Positions 37,073-48,794 of a DNA stretch of 64,000 bases are shown here, piece after piece. The notes beneath the pieces were generated by a model that saw only the letters and a program-made list of their open reading frames with translations, had not been told where the DNA came from and ran no database searches. The stretch spans positions 29,648,167 to 29,712,166 of the forward strand of contig OY282610.1 in assembly GCA_958298945.1 (NCBI GenBank). Direction: 5' to 3'. The position numbers and the translations under genes were made by a program. This DNA comes from Atherix ibis (lineage: Eukaryota; Arthropoda; Insecta; Diptera; Athericidae). The first letter of the stretch is position 1; every line of letters begins with the position of its first letter.

Positions 37073-37394
37073 TGTGGTAGGGAAACAATTCCAACTGTAA
37101 TTGAAAAATCCATTCAATCGGATTGTCAAAATTTTAAAACCTTTCCCATTCTTATAGGAATGCACAAAACTCCGACTCATCGCCGAAATAAATATTGTTT
37201 TAATTTTGCAGTTGTAGTACAAGCAATGCCATACATTTCAGTATTTTGATGTGATAGGATTGTTGAAATTAAAATAAAAATAAGTTTAGTGACTACATTA
37301 TTTGTATTTTAAAAAAAAAATTAAGCGGAGCATCATTTATAATTAATAAATTATGTTGCAATTGTATTTAATTGGTTAAAGTTGACGAAATTCG
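37073..37394 (+). repeat. direct repeat D, right copy (downstream of MRM3)
   Basis: Second copy of the segment at 34470-34777, more diverged, with a poly-A tract. Similarity ends at GACGAAATTCG, about 10 bp before the foldback element. Confidence 0.75.
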
Positions 37395-37403
37395 CCAATT
37401 TTC

Positions 37404-37733
37404 GGCGTTTTCCTTTGGACCAATTTTGCTACTACGCGGTAGATGACCAAAGGAAAGCCAAATTCTAAACTCTAGTAGAAACATAACCTCAAAACAATCA
37501 GAAACAATAAAAACTGAGTTTATTCACACATAAACAATACTGACAAAAATATGACTTTTCAACATAACCAACGAACCCGCAAAAGTATCTATTTTCACTT
37601 TAGCAACTAGAATCCACCTAACCTAAATTGTATGCGTAACTCCCCGTTCGATGTGCTCTTTTGTTCGAGGTAGAGTAGATGATGACAGCTACAACTACCG
37701 CGTAGTAGCCAAATTGGTCCAAAGGAAAACGCC
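37404..37733. mobile_element. 330 bp foldback / MITE-like element
   Basis: 39 bp terminal inverted repeats at 37404-37442 and 37695-37733 differ at one position. They start GGCGTTTTCCTTTGGACC. A shorter third piece of the arm (CCAAAGGAAAGCC) lies just inside the left arm. There is no coding capacity. No clear target duplication was found. Confidence 0.85.
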
Positions 37734-37739
37734 TTTGGT

Positions 37740-40700
37740 GTACATTCGGAAATGTATACCTCCCAATTGACACATCAAGCAGCTGCCAGTGGGATTTAAT
37801 TAAAGACATTTTCGGTCAAAGACTCGACTATGGAAATAGCAATGATTCAATATTTGAAGTTTAGTTTTTTTTTTTTTTAAATTAATTTCGAATAGAAATT
37901 ATTAAATAATGAATATTATAAAAAGAAGTAAATGAAGTTATTTGAAATTTATAAATTTTATTATTATGTTTTTTTTTTTTTAATAAAAATTAATAATAAT
38001 AAGCAATATTTCTGCAAGATTTCTTTTAATTTTTTCAAATTTTCTTATTTTATACAAATGTATACAAAGCTTTTTGTTATAAAAAGCAAACAACCGGGAA
38101 ATTACGTATAAACGTTTACATATATTACTAGAATTTATAATAATCCCATCCCAGTTTAGTATTTGATAGTCTTTACCAATAGCATCTAGAGAAACGTTCG
38201 AAGGATTTCGTTCTCCTCTATTTAATAGAATCTTAAGCATTCAGATTGCTATCTATTTGTATTTAGTATCACGTTTAAAGACGCATCTGTTTGTGTTTTG
38301 ATTATTGAACAGCTGACTTTTGTTTTGCTGTGACTTATTCTTGAGTCTCTATACTGGTGGTGTTTCATATCTGCAAGGATCGCATATTATAGACAACTCC
38401 GTTGATTTGCTACATTGTTTAAAGCTTTTAACATTTTTTTTTCTTTGTTAAAGTTTCTTCATTTTCTATACACATATATAAAGGTATGTAAATTGCTTAA
38501 CTGGTTGATATTGTTTTTTATTTTCTACAAATATATATTTTGAAAAAGAGATAAAATATGAAAACGTTTAAAAGTAAATTTGTTATAGATAAGAGACAAT
38601 TTGAAACGTGGAAATAAATTAAATCGAAATCAAAAAATATATATATATAATCATGTTGAATAAGTGAGCATATTAGTGGTTGAAAAAGAGAAAAAAAATA
38701 AATAAAGAAAGGCAAATAAAAGTGGAACTAAAAATAATCTCGATTAATTTAATTTTAACAAGGTATGTTTTAAATAAGTTCCTTGATTTTCGTTTTTTTT
38801 TTTTTTTGGCGATATTTTTTTTCTTTTTTTTCTTTTTGTGTATGGCAAGAGTGAGAGAGAGTGAGAGGTGCAAATTAATAATAATAAAAAACAAATTAAA
38901 CCAGTTAAATAATTAAAATTGTTATAAAAATAACATTAATAAAAGTATAATCAGAAAATCCAAATTGTTTTTATCGATTCGGAGTGAGTTTTTTCTTTAA
39001 TGTAAGTTTTTTTTTTTTTTTTTTGCTATATCGATGGATATTATTTTGGATAAAAAAAAACTTCAATTTTGTTCCTTCTCTGAACGTACCTATGCATGTA
39101 TGAACTTAGTAAAAATAAAAAAAAATAAAAAAAACAAAAAAAGTATGCAATATAAGCAAAATTTTATGGAATCAAAGAGATGACGATGAAAACAATTAAG
39201 AATGTCATCATAAAAACAAAGAAAAATATATATAATAAAATTAGTATGAGGATCATTTTACGTTTTGTATCCACAAATTGAGTTTATTTCATTAGCATTT
39301 TAGCGTGCAAATAAAATATCTCCATGTATGAGCTGGTGTATGTGTGCATATATGAGAACAAAAATTGTTTACCATTCGAACACACAGATGGGATTTATTA
39401 TTATTTCTCTTTATTTTCTTTTGTGCTGTGTTAGTCTATTTTTCATTTTCATTTGTCATTATACCCATTTTATTTACATATCCATATCCATATATGCATG
39501 TATATATGCATTTTAAAATGTGTACAAGAGCGGCCATGCATATAGTATATTTGATACAAATAACTATATAGTCTATATAAGACGCACACGCACATTAGTC
39601 ATAAATAGAGCAATTATTATGTTGAACTTTTTTTTTTTTGCCCTGTTCATTGTCCACAAAAAATCAAAAAAAAAAAAAAGAAGAAATATGTACGCATGAT
39701 ATATGTACATACATGCATGCACATCGATTTATGATTATCTAATTGAAAATATGTTAAAAAAGAAAACGTAATAAACATTTTTTTTTATATAAAATTGTAT
39801 AAAAATCAGTATGCATATATGTATAGACAATTGTCCGATTGGGAATGCATAAGTATTCATATGGCAAAGGCAATGTTTAGATACTATAGAGGTATTTTTT
39901 TTTCTCTCTCTCTCTCTATGCCTTTTGGAGCATGCCTCACTTAGTTTTCTATCATACAATAGAACATTAAACGGAGAAAAACATACAAAAAAAAAAAAAA
40001 ATTTTACTAAATAATATAATTTTTTTTCTTTTGGCGTTTGTTTTTGGCTTTGCTTTTGCATAAGCACAGCTATTTATTTGGCTGTGTGTTTATGAATATA
40101 AATATATATATAGAGACTACAGTATATATGCGTGTTTGGAGCGAGGAAGAGTTTCATCTTGGCTTTTAAGTGCAAAAAGTTTTTGTTGTCCAGCTAATAT
40201 GGTTGGTTCTATTGCGATCGCGTATAGCAGCATCGCTATTAATAATAATAATAATAATACTGATACTGATACTGATAATAATAAGCGAACTAAATAATGG
40301 ATTTTTTGTTGTTGAAAAAGTGAATGTACATGAATATAGTAAGTAAATGTTCAGTTGTGTACCCTTGGCGCCTACATGTTAAGGCAACTAAAGCCATTTG
40401 GCATATGTGCATACGCATGTGTGTGCGTGTGTATAGACGCATAACTTCCCAATACAAATTTTTATATTGATTCCATTAATATTTTTTTTTTTTAATATCA
40501 AAATTTATGCTATTTGTTAAAAAATTTATAAAATAACATGTGATAATTACCAATATTGAATGTAGTTTTGGATAAATAATAATTACCTGTTCAGATAATA
40601 TAATTAATTATTTGAAAATTTGATATTTTTTCTATCCCTCGTTGTTTTTGTTTTGTTTGGAAAAAATTATCTATAAAATTGTAAATGACCGTGATTGTGT

Positions 40701-41935
40701 GTGTTTGTTTTATAAAATTCGCTATGACGGATGAGAATATAAAACTATTTATGTAGGCGCGAAAAATTTGTAATTGAAAAACTTGAATCTGATTTCCGTT
40801 GATTTTTTGTAAGCAAATCAAAAAGGCGATTGTAAATTGCACAAGAAAATTATAATTTCTAATTATATTTATATCTAAAAAGTAAACCTTACATTATATC
40901 AATTTTCTAATTAAATTAACAAAGTTGGCGCTCATTTTGTATCGTATGATTCCAACTGTCAAATTTGTTTTCTATCTATCTGAAGTATTGTGTATTCGTT
41001 TGCCGTTTGCCATCCCCAGTTCTTGCTTCTTTTTGATTCCATTTAATTTTATTTTTATGTTTCATAATTTTTCACCGTTTAGTTTGTCATGTTTGACATA
41101 TGCGCCCCAATGATTAATCTTTCAATTGAATAATAAATCAGAAATCGAAAAGAAAATTGTCCCGCGAAATTGTGCGCACACATCCATACATACATGTATG
41201 TACAATATTCATTTTTGAATGCGGAAGGACACTTCTCAATTTTTTGGTCATGACATTTATGTGCAATAATAGTTATCATAATAATAATAACAATTAATAA
41301 AATTATTATTAATAATAATAATAATAGTAATAATAATAATAATAATAATAGTTATAATTAATAACTATGGGAGAAACTAAGAAACAAATAGTATGAATGA
41401 CACGAGAAGAACGATATTTGCATAGGTGTGAATGAATAAGAAGGAATGAGCAATTTGCGCGGGTGTGCGACTGTAAAGTTTTTATTGTACACTCGCGGTG
41501 AAAAATGTCGATCAACAATTGATGTTAATTATTTATTATATTCTAAAAATGCTAACAGTTTATGTGGACATAGAAAAATATTTTTTTTTTAAATATTTTA
41601 AGTAAATGAAAAAAATAAAATCAATATATTTTATTTAAAAAAAAAACCATAAAATCTTATTTTTCTAGCAACATTTTTTTAGTTTTAGTAATTTTTATAA
41701 TTTGAAGGGCAATAATCTTTGTTACAATTCTGTACAATATATTTTGTATCTTTTTCTTTTATTTCATTCTATTTAATTATCTAATTTTCGAAGGAGAAAT
41801 ATTATAATATAAAAATAAATTGCCTTTGATATTACCGAATTTTAATTGTCAAATAAGAAAAAAAAACCTGCTGATTTTGAAAAAACTAAAATTTATATTG
41901 TATATAAATTTTAAGTAGATATAATATATATATAT
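37740..41935. other. intergenic DNA rich in microsatellites
   Basis: No gene is supportable. It contains a (CT)n run near 39903-39917, (TAA)n followed by three TGATAC units at 40239-40284, broken (TAA)n at 41277-41350, and several long A and T runs. Confidence 0.55.
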
Positions 41936-41939
41936 ATTT

Positions 41940-42735
41940 AAGTAGAACTATCCTACGTATATACATGTGTATTACAACTTACTTCAGTCTCTCTAAAGGC
42001 GCTTTTGTCACATGTCATGCTGACAGCTGACGTTGGTTGACGAAAAGTCAAGGTATATATAAGGCTCGTCAGCAAAATCTGTCCCAAAGTCATCAGCCAA
42101 TTTTGCCAATGTGGGTAACAATGACTGACGCACAAATCAGGGTCACAGTCAGCCACATGCGAGATTGACATATTGCAAAGCCCATTAGAACATTAAAACG
42201 ATCGTACAGCCAATCAAAGGTACAAATTTTGATACAAAATTTCGAAATACGATTATCAAAACACCAACAACCTCTCCTCATGAATTATGAAGCATATTGG
42301 AACCAATCAATATTTTTCTCAATTCAAATATATTTAATTAAACTGAGTATTTATAATAAAAAGCTAAAAATAATTAAATAACAAATATACTACCTTAAAA
42401 AAAGTTTTAAAAAAATTATCTTATATAATTCAACAAAATTGTATCATGCTATGTTATAGCAATTTTGGTCAGCCAAAATTGACAAATTCATCAGCCATGT
42501 CAGCCAACGTCACAAATCAGTCTAATGCTAATCGTACACCATCGATCCAGAATCCGAGCAATGGATGGTCCATGGCTGCAGAATCGGTCAATGGCTCCAG
42601 AATCAGTGCGTCCATGGCTCTAGAATCGGTCGATTGATGGTGCTTACTGAAAGGTGGTACAACAATTACAACTCGAGAAAGATCAACTACAATATATTTA
42701 TATAAAAATATCTGAAGCATTTTCACTCACTAAAT
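41940..42735. other. less AT-rich segment, short internal repeats
   Basis: Composition is clearly less AT-rich than the flanks. Near 42570-42640 a ~20 bp motif (TCCATGGCT..AGAATCGGTC) recurs two to three times. TCAGCCA motifs occur at both 42096 and 42490. No gene is recognised; it may belong with the MADF relic to its right. Confidence 0.4.
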
Positions 42736-42739
42736 TGTA

Positions 42740-43125
42740 TTCTGAAATGGCGTTATTCGCTGCTTCGTTGATAGTGCAAATGCCATGTCCGACCAGAACA
42801 GTTAGTTTGGCTGTCCATTCATTGCGGCTTTGCCAGACTCCATTTGATAGTGCTTCAATTGCTCTTTGCGGTGAGTGGCATGTGAATTCTGCCCCTTGGC
42901 TGTACATTGGACGTCATCGAATTGCTTCTCGAGTGTCGCGTGGCCCGAACGCCATCTCGAATGTTACGATGTTTGTGTTCGGCACAAGAAAAATCCCACA
43001 AACCTAGGATGTTGCTCAACAGCTGCAATCAATGTACGACAATTGATTCGTTGCTCCATTTTGCGGCCACATTTGTCATCGCCTTTCGTCGTCGATTATA
43101 TTCTGATCGTCTGCCATGTGTCACA
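42740..43125 (-). pseudogene. broken MADF-domain coding sequence
   Basis: The minus strand contains, in order and in shifting frames, MADDQNIIDDE, AAKWSNESIV, TLIAAVEQHP, LWDFSCAEHKHRNIRDGV, a LEKQFDDVQ-like part, ESGKAAMN and FWSDMAFAL. This is the order of conserved blocks in MADF domains, which are DNA-binding modules of Myb type. Such domains occur in fly MADF-BESS proteins and in the second protein of PIF/Harbinger transposons. At least three frameshifts and stops make it a relic. Which parent class it came from is not decided. Confidence 0.5.
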
Positions 43126-43144
43126 TTATATATAAAATAAATTT

Positions 43145-44815
43145 AGAAAAATTATATAAAATGATTGAAACAAAAATAAACAAATAATTGCACGGATTAA
43201 AAAAATCTGTGACTTTCGTTTTTTCTGTAGTGGCGTTTTGTTGTTTCGATTTGTCCAAAATCTCTCATGCGATTCGTGCAATGTCAAACCTTATATGTGC
43301 GAATTTGCGGACCATATTTATAGGTGCGTGCAAAAAATACGGATTTTATACGAGCCGCGCAGATTTTTAGGTCTGCACGAATAATTCGTACATTGCACAG
43401 ACCGTGTGCCTGTTAGCGTAAGAAATCAAGTTCATAGTTAATTTTTTTTAACGTTGTTTGAATAGTTGCTGATTAGTACAAATTTTTATCTATCTTAAAT
43501 ATCTTTTATTTTTTATTTATTTTGTAAAAAAATATTTCCATGTAAATAAAAAACAAAATATAAAATTTAAAAAATTCAAATGTTTTTTCTTTTTTTTTTT
43601 TTAGAAGAAAAGCATATTTTTTTTTACTATAAAAATAAAAACAATATTTTTACCATATTTGCAATTTTAAAGTAGATTTTTGAACTGGACTAATTTTTTA
43701 GATGACAAATATCTGATAAAAAATAAAAAATTGGAATCAAAAGTACGAATCTATTTTTACAAAAAAAAAAAGATCTTATCAGTTTTTCTTTTTTAGATTT
43801 ATGTCCTCTTTTAAAACAACAATTAAATTAATAAAAAAAAAATACCAAATAATTACACTATTTATATAAAGCCAAAACCTGGAATTTATATATTACAAGT
43901 GGCTATTCTATTTTATCTGCTAACTACGAGTATTCGTACAAATCTATGTGAATGTCTTTTAAATTTCAATTACCTGAAATCATACATCGAAATATTTACC
44001 AAATTATGAAGTTTTTCTTTGTGTAATATATTTATGTATTTATTTATTGAAAATCTATTTTCCAACTATATTGTCATTTAAAATTTTTTTTAAATCTATG
44101 AGTATTTGAGCAAATAATCTTCACTATGTCTGTATTTAGCTTCGCCTGTGTATCTGTCCAGTAATAAAAATGAATTATTATAATTTGGGTATTTGTTATT
44201 TTTAGATTTGAACAGAATAAATATGGAATCATCATGATATGTGTATTAATCAAAATCAAAATGTTTTGGAATTTCTGAGAATATAGACGAACGATATTTT
44301 TGTATTATGAACGGCTATTAAAAGATGGCTTTCGATAATCACTTGCATCTGTGCTCAGATACTCATTGAATTAATCTAAATTTATGCACATGTACACTGT
44401 AAGCCAAGAGCCTGCGAACGCTTTCTGTCTAGTGAGAAAATTATATTAAAACTTTTAAATTAAAATGAACAAGTGAATAAATAATACATTTTTTTTGTCA
44501 AATTATATTAATTTTGGTTTAAAATGTATTAAAAAAAATATTTGTTCATATTAATTGTTATCAAATGAAAAATACAATATGAAAAATGACTGAAATAGAT
44601 TTTCCGTCGAAAAATAACCTTTTTTTTTATTTCGTCCAAAAATGTCATTACAAACCGACGGATCCTCCATTAGTCCCCTTGGAGAATGGAAAGTGCCATC
44701 GTATTCTTTTGTTTAGTTAATCCAATAAAACTTCGTATTGTCGAAAATGCCTTCTTGTTTGTTTATTGTTTTTTTTTAAAGAAAATCTCTACTACGTAAC
44801 GAATCATTCACTAAT
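43145..44815. other. intergenic DNA
   Basis: No gene recognised. Around 43,240-43,430 the sequence is less AT-rich and contains near-inverted copies of a TTCGTGCAATGT-like motif. Confidence 0.45.
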
Positions 44816-44819
44816 TAAT

Positions 44820-44877
44820 CAAATCACTGTGTCATAGCAGCTAATTTCCAAATCACTGTGTCGTAGCAGCTAATTTT
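44820..44877 (+). repeat. 29 bp tandem duplication
   Basis: Two adjacent copies of a unit starting CAAATCACTGTGTC and ending GCTAATTTC, differing at one position. Confidence 0.9.
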
Positions 44878-44879
44878 TC

Positions 44880-45887
44880 CTAAAGGCAAAGGACAGTTTG
44901 GCAGTACAAGAACGCAAACTGAGAACATCTTCTGAGTTTTAACTGGTATTTATGTTTCGTCAACAGTTGCCGTAGATGCTGTCAGTGATATGCTCACCAA
45001 CATTATTTTATGCCTCATTTCTATGTGAGTGTCATGCCGAATGACAAAACGTAGTTTGACTCGAACTCTGAAAAGGCTTTTGGGTAAAAAGAGTTAATCT
45101 TCAGGTCTTATAGGGCCAACCCGTCTGAGGACAACCGGAGGAAGTTTAAATTAGCCAGAAATGACTCAATACTCTAATCCGTAGCGTTAAATTTCTAACG
45201 ACCAAAATATACGGCAAAAAATACTACAGTTCCCAAGGGTTAGTAAAAAATGTTGGTCACATGCCAAAAGAACAAAAATTCCGCCTGCCTACACCTATCC
45301 AAACGCTATTTTATAATGAAAGTCCAGTTGCTAGCTCAAAAGACAAGGAATTTTTTTTCGCAAATCACTGCCGCATCTTCTTCTTTTTCAGATTGTGGCT
45401 TACCTCTATATGTTTTGGAGTGCGTGGAATTTTCTATTGGGAAAAGTCCTTAGAGATCTTGATATAAACAAATTCTACATTGGTAGATGAACTGCGGAAG
45501 CGTTTCCACCTGTCCTTTTCTTCGGAATTTTTCCGCATAGATGGAAAACAGCATTCGTTCAACCAATTCCCAGAAAAGGAGAGTGCTTTTCCCCATCCAA
45601 TTACCGACTCATTGCACTAACATCTCTTTCTTCTAAGGTCATGAAAACACTGATGAGCTATGATCTAATGAAATATCTTAAATGAAGGAAGCTCGTTAGT
45701 GACCGTCAATATGGTTTCTGTAGCAATAAATCCATTGGTTATTCCTCTGAGTAGTGTAGGATTTAACAGTTTGCCATCAAGCTCTTTTATCGAGGATTGT
45801 TTAGAAGGTACCTTTCGAACTGTTCAATATAAGTAGTTTTTGTGTGCTTCAAATCTGCAATCCACCAAATAAATGCTGGTGTTGTCC
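44880..45887 (+). pseudogene. non-LTR retrotransposon relic, 5' part (split LINE)
   Basis: Plus-strand fragments match a LINE second ORF. RANPSEDNRRKFK-like linker sequence lies near 45110-45150. KNVGHMPKEQKFRLPT follows near 45250, then a DINKSTLVDEL-like part near 45470, AFVQPIPRKGE..NYRLIALTSLSSKVM near 45550-45660, and DRQYGF near 45700. INAGVVQ near 45870 is the start of the palm motif. Frames are broken. The homologous sequence stops at about 45887 and resumes at about 46806. Confidence 0.8.
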
Positions 45888-46805
45888 AGTTGAGTCCATC
45901 TGCCATCGGGGGTATTATCCCACCAATTTTGCCACCTCCTCTTGGACTCATTTTTGTCCTCCGTACGAGCCTTGGATCGCGACACAGTGTTACACCGACC
46001 TCTTCAGCGATAAAAACTCGGCCGTTCATCTGCCAGTATTTTGATCGGTATCATTCCGGTCACAATACAAATGGCCTCTTATGACACCGTTCGGAATGCG
46101 CAGGTCACCATCAATACGCTCCTACGGTAGACTGAGACAACTCCACGTATGTAAGTTGTCCGCCCAAATTGGTGCAGCTTACAGCAGGATTGACCGAACT
46201 GCGATCACCAACAGGGTCCCCCTACTCTGCTTGGGTTCCCCAAGGTTCGGCATTAAGTGCGCCAGGGCCGTCATTGTCTCTAAAGCCTTCCCACCAACGT
46301 ATAATAGGTGCTCCTGAAATCGCAGCCTCGCGTCAATCATCAGCCCTAGACACTTTACAGATGAGCCCGATATCACCTCATGTACGCCAATTCTAATAGT
46401 GATATTTTCTCTTCGCTTCCTGCCCGTGGTTAGTCCTGCCTCTGTTTTATGGTCCTCAAGGCTATGCCTAGTTGCCTCTGTTTTATGGTCCTCTATTTCT
46501 TCCACGCATATGGCCGCTATGACCACAGTAACATCATCATCGAATGCGATGATTCTCGCCTCCTCTAGGATATGGAGACTGAGAATACCATCATACATCA
46601 TATTTCACAACAGAGGACACAGAACTAAACGCTGTGGGGCCTCCGTCGTGTATGTGTGAACTTTTAAACACAGTAGTAGACATTCTAAAAGGCTTTCCTT
46701 AAAAGAATCCGAACCTTGAAAATTGAATAAAACTAGTTCTATAAAAGCGATGCCAAATATCTTTATTGAAAATTAACGTACATTTGATACCAATATTAAT
46801 TCAAA
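45888..46805 (-). mobile_element. R1-like LINE fragment inserted in the split LINE
   Basis: On the minus strand the best frame (46601-46179) contains FDDDVTVVIAA in the place of the RT catalytic motif, a tandem copy of EDHKTEA (33 bp duplication near 46430-46500), VKCLGLMIDARLRFQEHL, and LMPNLGEPKQSRGTLL. After a stop comes AAPIWAD. This order is that of R1-clade reverse transcriptases. Downstream pieces (GMIPIKILADER-like) run to about 45890. It lies antisense in the host LINE. Confidence 0.8.
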
Positions 46806-47790
46806 ATAACATCTCCAACCTTTATTCTAATTTTTATAAATGATCTCTTATCTGTTACTTCTAATCCAATCCACTGTTTCGCTGATGACAGTACTCTCAG
46901 ATTTTCATACTCGGATCCTGATTCACGTCATAGCTCTTCGGCCGTGGAAATGGAACGTCAACGTAAGCTAAACTCATCAAATTTCGATATAGATAGTATA
47001 TTACTACTATGGGTTACGAAGAAAAGGAATTTTCTATTAACTTCCAAAACAAACGAGGATCGCAAGCCATTATGCATAAATCTATGAATGGCACTTGTAT
47101 AACTGAAATCTTTGGATTGATCACATATTTAATATTACCAGAAATGAAGCAAAATATTTAGGTTTCCTAAAGCGATGCAAGAAAAATTTCACTCCACCTG
47201 ATCTAGCCAATACTTAGAGGGCATATATTCGCCCCAAGCTGGAATATAATTCCCATGTATGGGCATGCGCTTCTAAAGAGTCATTGCACTAAGTAGATGG
47301 GATACAATATCAAGCGATAAAATTAAAAGGAGACAAAAATATGACGGAGTCATTAGACCAACGTAATGTCTCCTGTATTTCCTTATTACGAGTATAAAGT
47401 ATTTTTCATAAACATAATTCCAGTGAATTGGTTAATTGCGTTTCGCCAAGCATGCACATCATTTTACCCTGAATCATCTTTTCGGACATACTGTAAGAGA
47501 TTCTTTTTTAACCGTTCAATCCGAACGTGGAATGTTCTGCCTCACTCGGTTTTCCCAAATCATTACAATCAACAATTATTTAAGAAACAAGTGCACCGGC
47601 ATCTCTCTCCTTTTTTCACAAGTGTCACACAAAGTCTTGCTTGTTGGTTGGCACCACAGCTTTCGGCAGCATTTTTTCTCCAGCACTGCGACTGTCAAAG
47701 ATCTAAAACTTTGACTCAAATCTGTTCACGGTACATTTTTCAATTCCTCAGCCGTCCAATTTTTAGGTTGCAGTAATAATGGTTGCCTTA
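46806..47790 (+). pseudogene. non-LTR retrotransposon relic, 3' part (split LINE)
   Basis: Continues the reverse transcriptase exactly where the left part ends: SPTFILIFINDLL, then FADDSTL (catalytic motif) near 46885, then a region homologous to the thumb. A C-terminal segment follows (47366-47776) with RTWNVLPHSVFPNHYNQQLFK, typical of LINE ends. Multiple stops and frameshifts. Confidence 0.8.
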
Positions 47791-47794
47791 CCAC

Positions 47795-47965
47795 CACGCG
47801 CCCGTATGGCCCGGAAGGTCTCAATCGCCTTTTCACGAACCGAATTTATTTAATACGAACCGAACTTGAGGTACTTTAAGTCTCCAATTCCTTTAACTTG
47901 TTGGGCAAATTAATCGTGCCTCGCTTAATTTTGATGACTTCCGATCTGATAAACGCATTTCGCTG
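47795..47965 (-). other. short coding-like fragment, unidentified
   Basis: Minus-strand peptides FIRSEVIKIKRGTINLPNKL and, in another frame, SVREKAIETFRAIRARGG have protein-like composition unlike the AT-rich flanks. They are separated by a stop and a frame change. I do not recognise the source; it could be a captured exon or a retroelement tail. Confidence 0.3.
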
Positions 47966-47969
47966 AAAT

Positions 47970-48715
47970 TTTAAACTTAGCCGCTGTAAATTGCTTTAAT
48001 ATACCTTCATAACTAAATAAAGTAACCACATTTCAACACTAATTTCAAAATATATTTTTCCATGTTTTTAAAATTTTAGTTAAATAGAACTTAATAGTTT
48101 CAACTTACGTTAAATATTAAGAAAAAAGGACGAAATTTATCCTTGACATATATCTATACAGGATCATTTGAAGGCATATTAAGAAAGCAAATAATTTGGG
48201 TTTCCCGAAACAGTATCATAAAAATTTAACGTTTATTTTTAACTGTTACATATAAGATTTGGGAACTTGGTAACATAATTGCACTTGGTCTATTACTGCG
48301 ATAGGGAAACTACAACGTTTCTTTCAAATATTTTAGGAAATAATAAAATATTTAAACGATAAAAAATTCGAATATACTCTATAATATATTATACATCGAA
48401 AAAAATAATATAGGTTTTCGATATATTCAGATTTTATTTAAACATTTTTACGATAATTTGTTGCTATCAAAGTGGTCGCAGATTTTTGGCCTATAGTGTA
48501 TGTACGCAATATTATTAGCGATAATAAAATTGTTCAAACAGAAAACAAACACAAAACGAAACAAAAAATATAATAAATAAATTGTTAAGAATTCAAAATT
48601 TTACGTACGAAATGATTATTCATAAAAACAAAAAAATGCACACAAAAAAAATATGTGACGAAAATATATTTAAATTGTATAAAAAAATACAGTAGTCACG
48701 ATTCCATAGATACAA
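47970..48715. other. intergenic DNA
   Basis: AT-rich; nothing supportable. Confidence 0.5.
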
Positions 48716-48719
48716 TTAC

Positions 48720-48789
48720 CGCCACCACCCCCACTGCCAGCATCATTATTGATGGTACCACCGATGGTCGGCTTGACTGTTGCCCCCAT
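48720..48789 (-). CDS. candidate first coding exon of an unidentified gene
   Basis: The minus strand has ATG in a strong fly context (AACAAAATGG) at 48789, then 23 codons MGATVKPTIGGTI... ending in a Gly-rich stretch, and a good donor (GGC-G|GTAATT) after 48720. GC content is far above the surroundings. The downstream exon would lie to the left, but no partner is visible within reach. Without splicing it would encode only 39 residues. I do not recognise the protein. Confidence 0.4.
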
Positions 48790-48794
48790 TTTGT

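Noticed and set aside
42654..43140. Several overlapping plus-strand frames
   Set aside because: The MADF-like blocks are on the minus strand; the plus frames match nothing and overlap each other.
45842..46084. Plus-strand frames opposite the R1-like insertion
   Set aside because: They have no family match; the minus strand carries the reverse transcriptase motifs.
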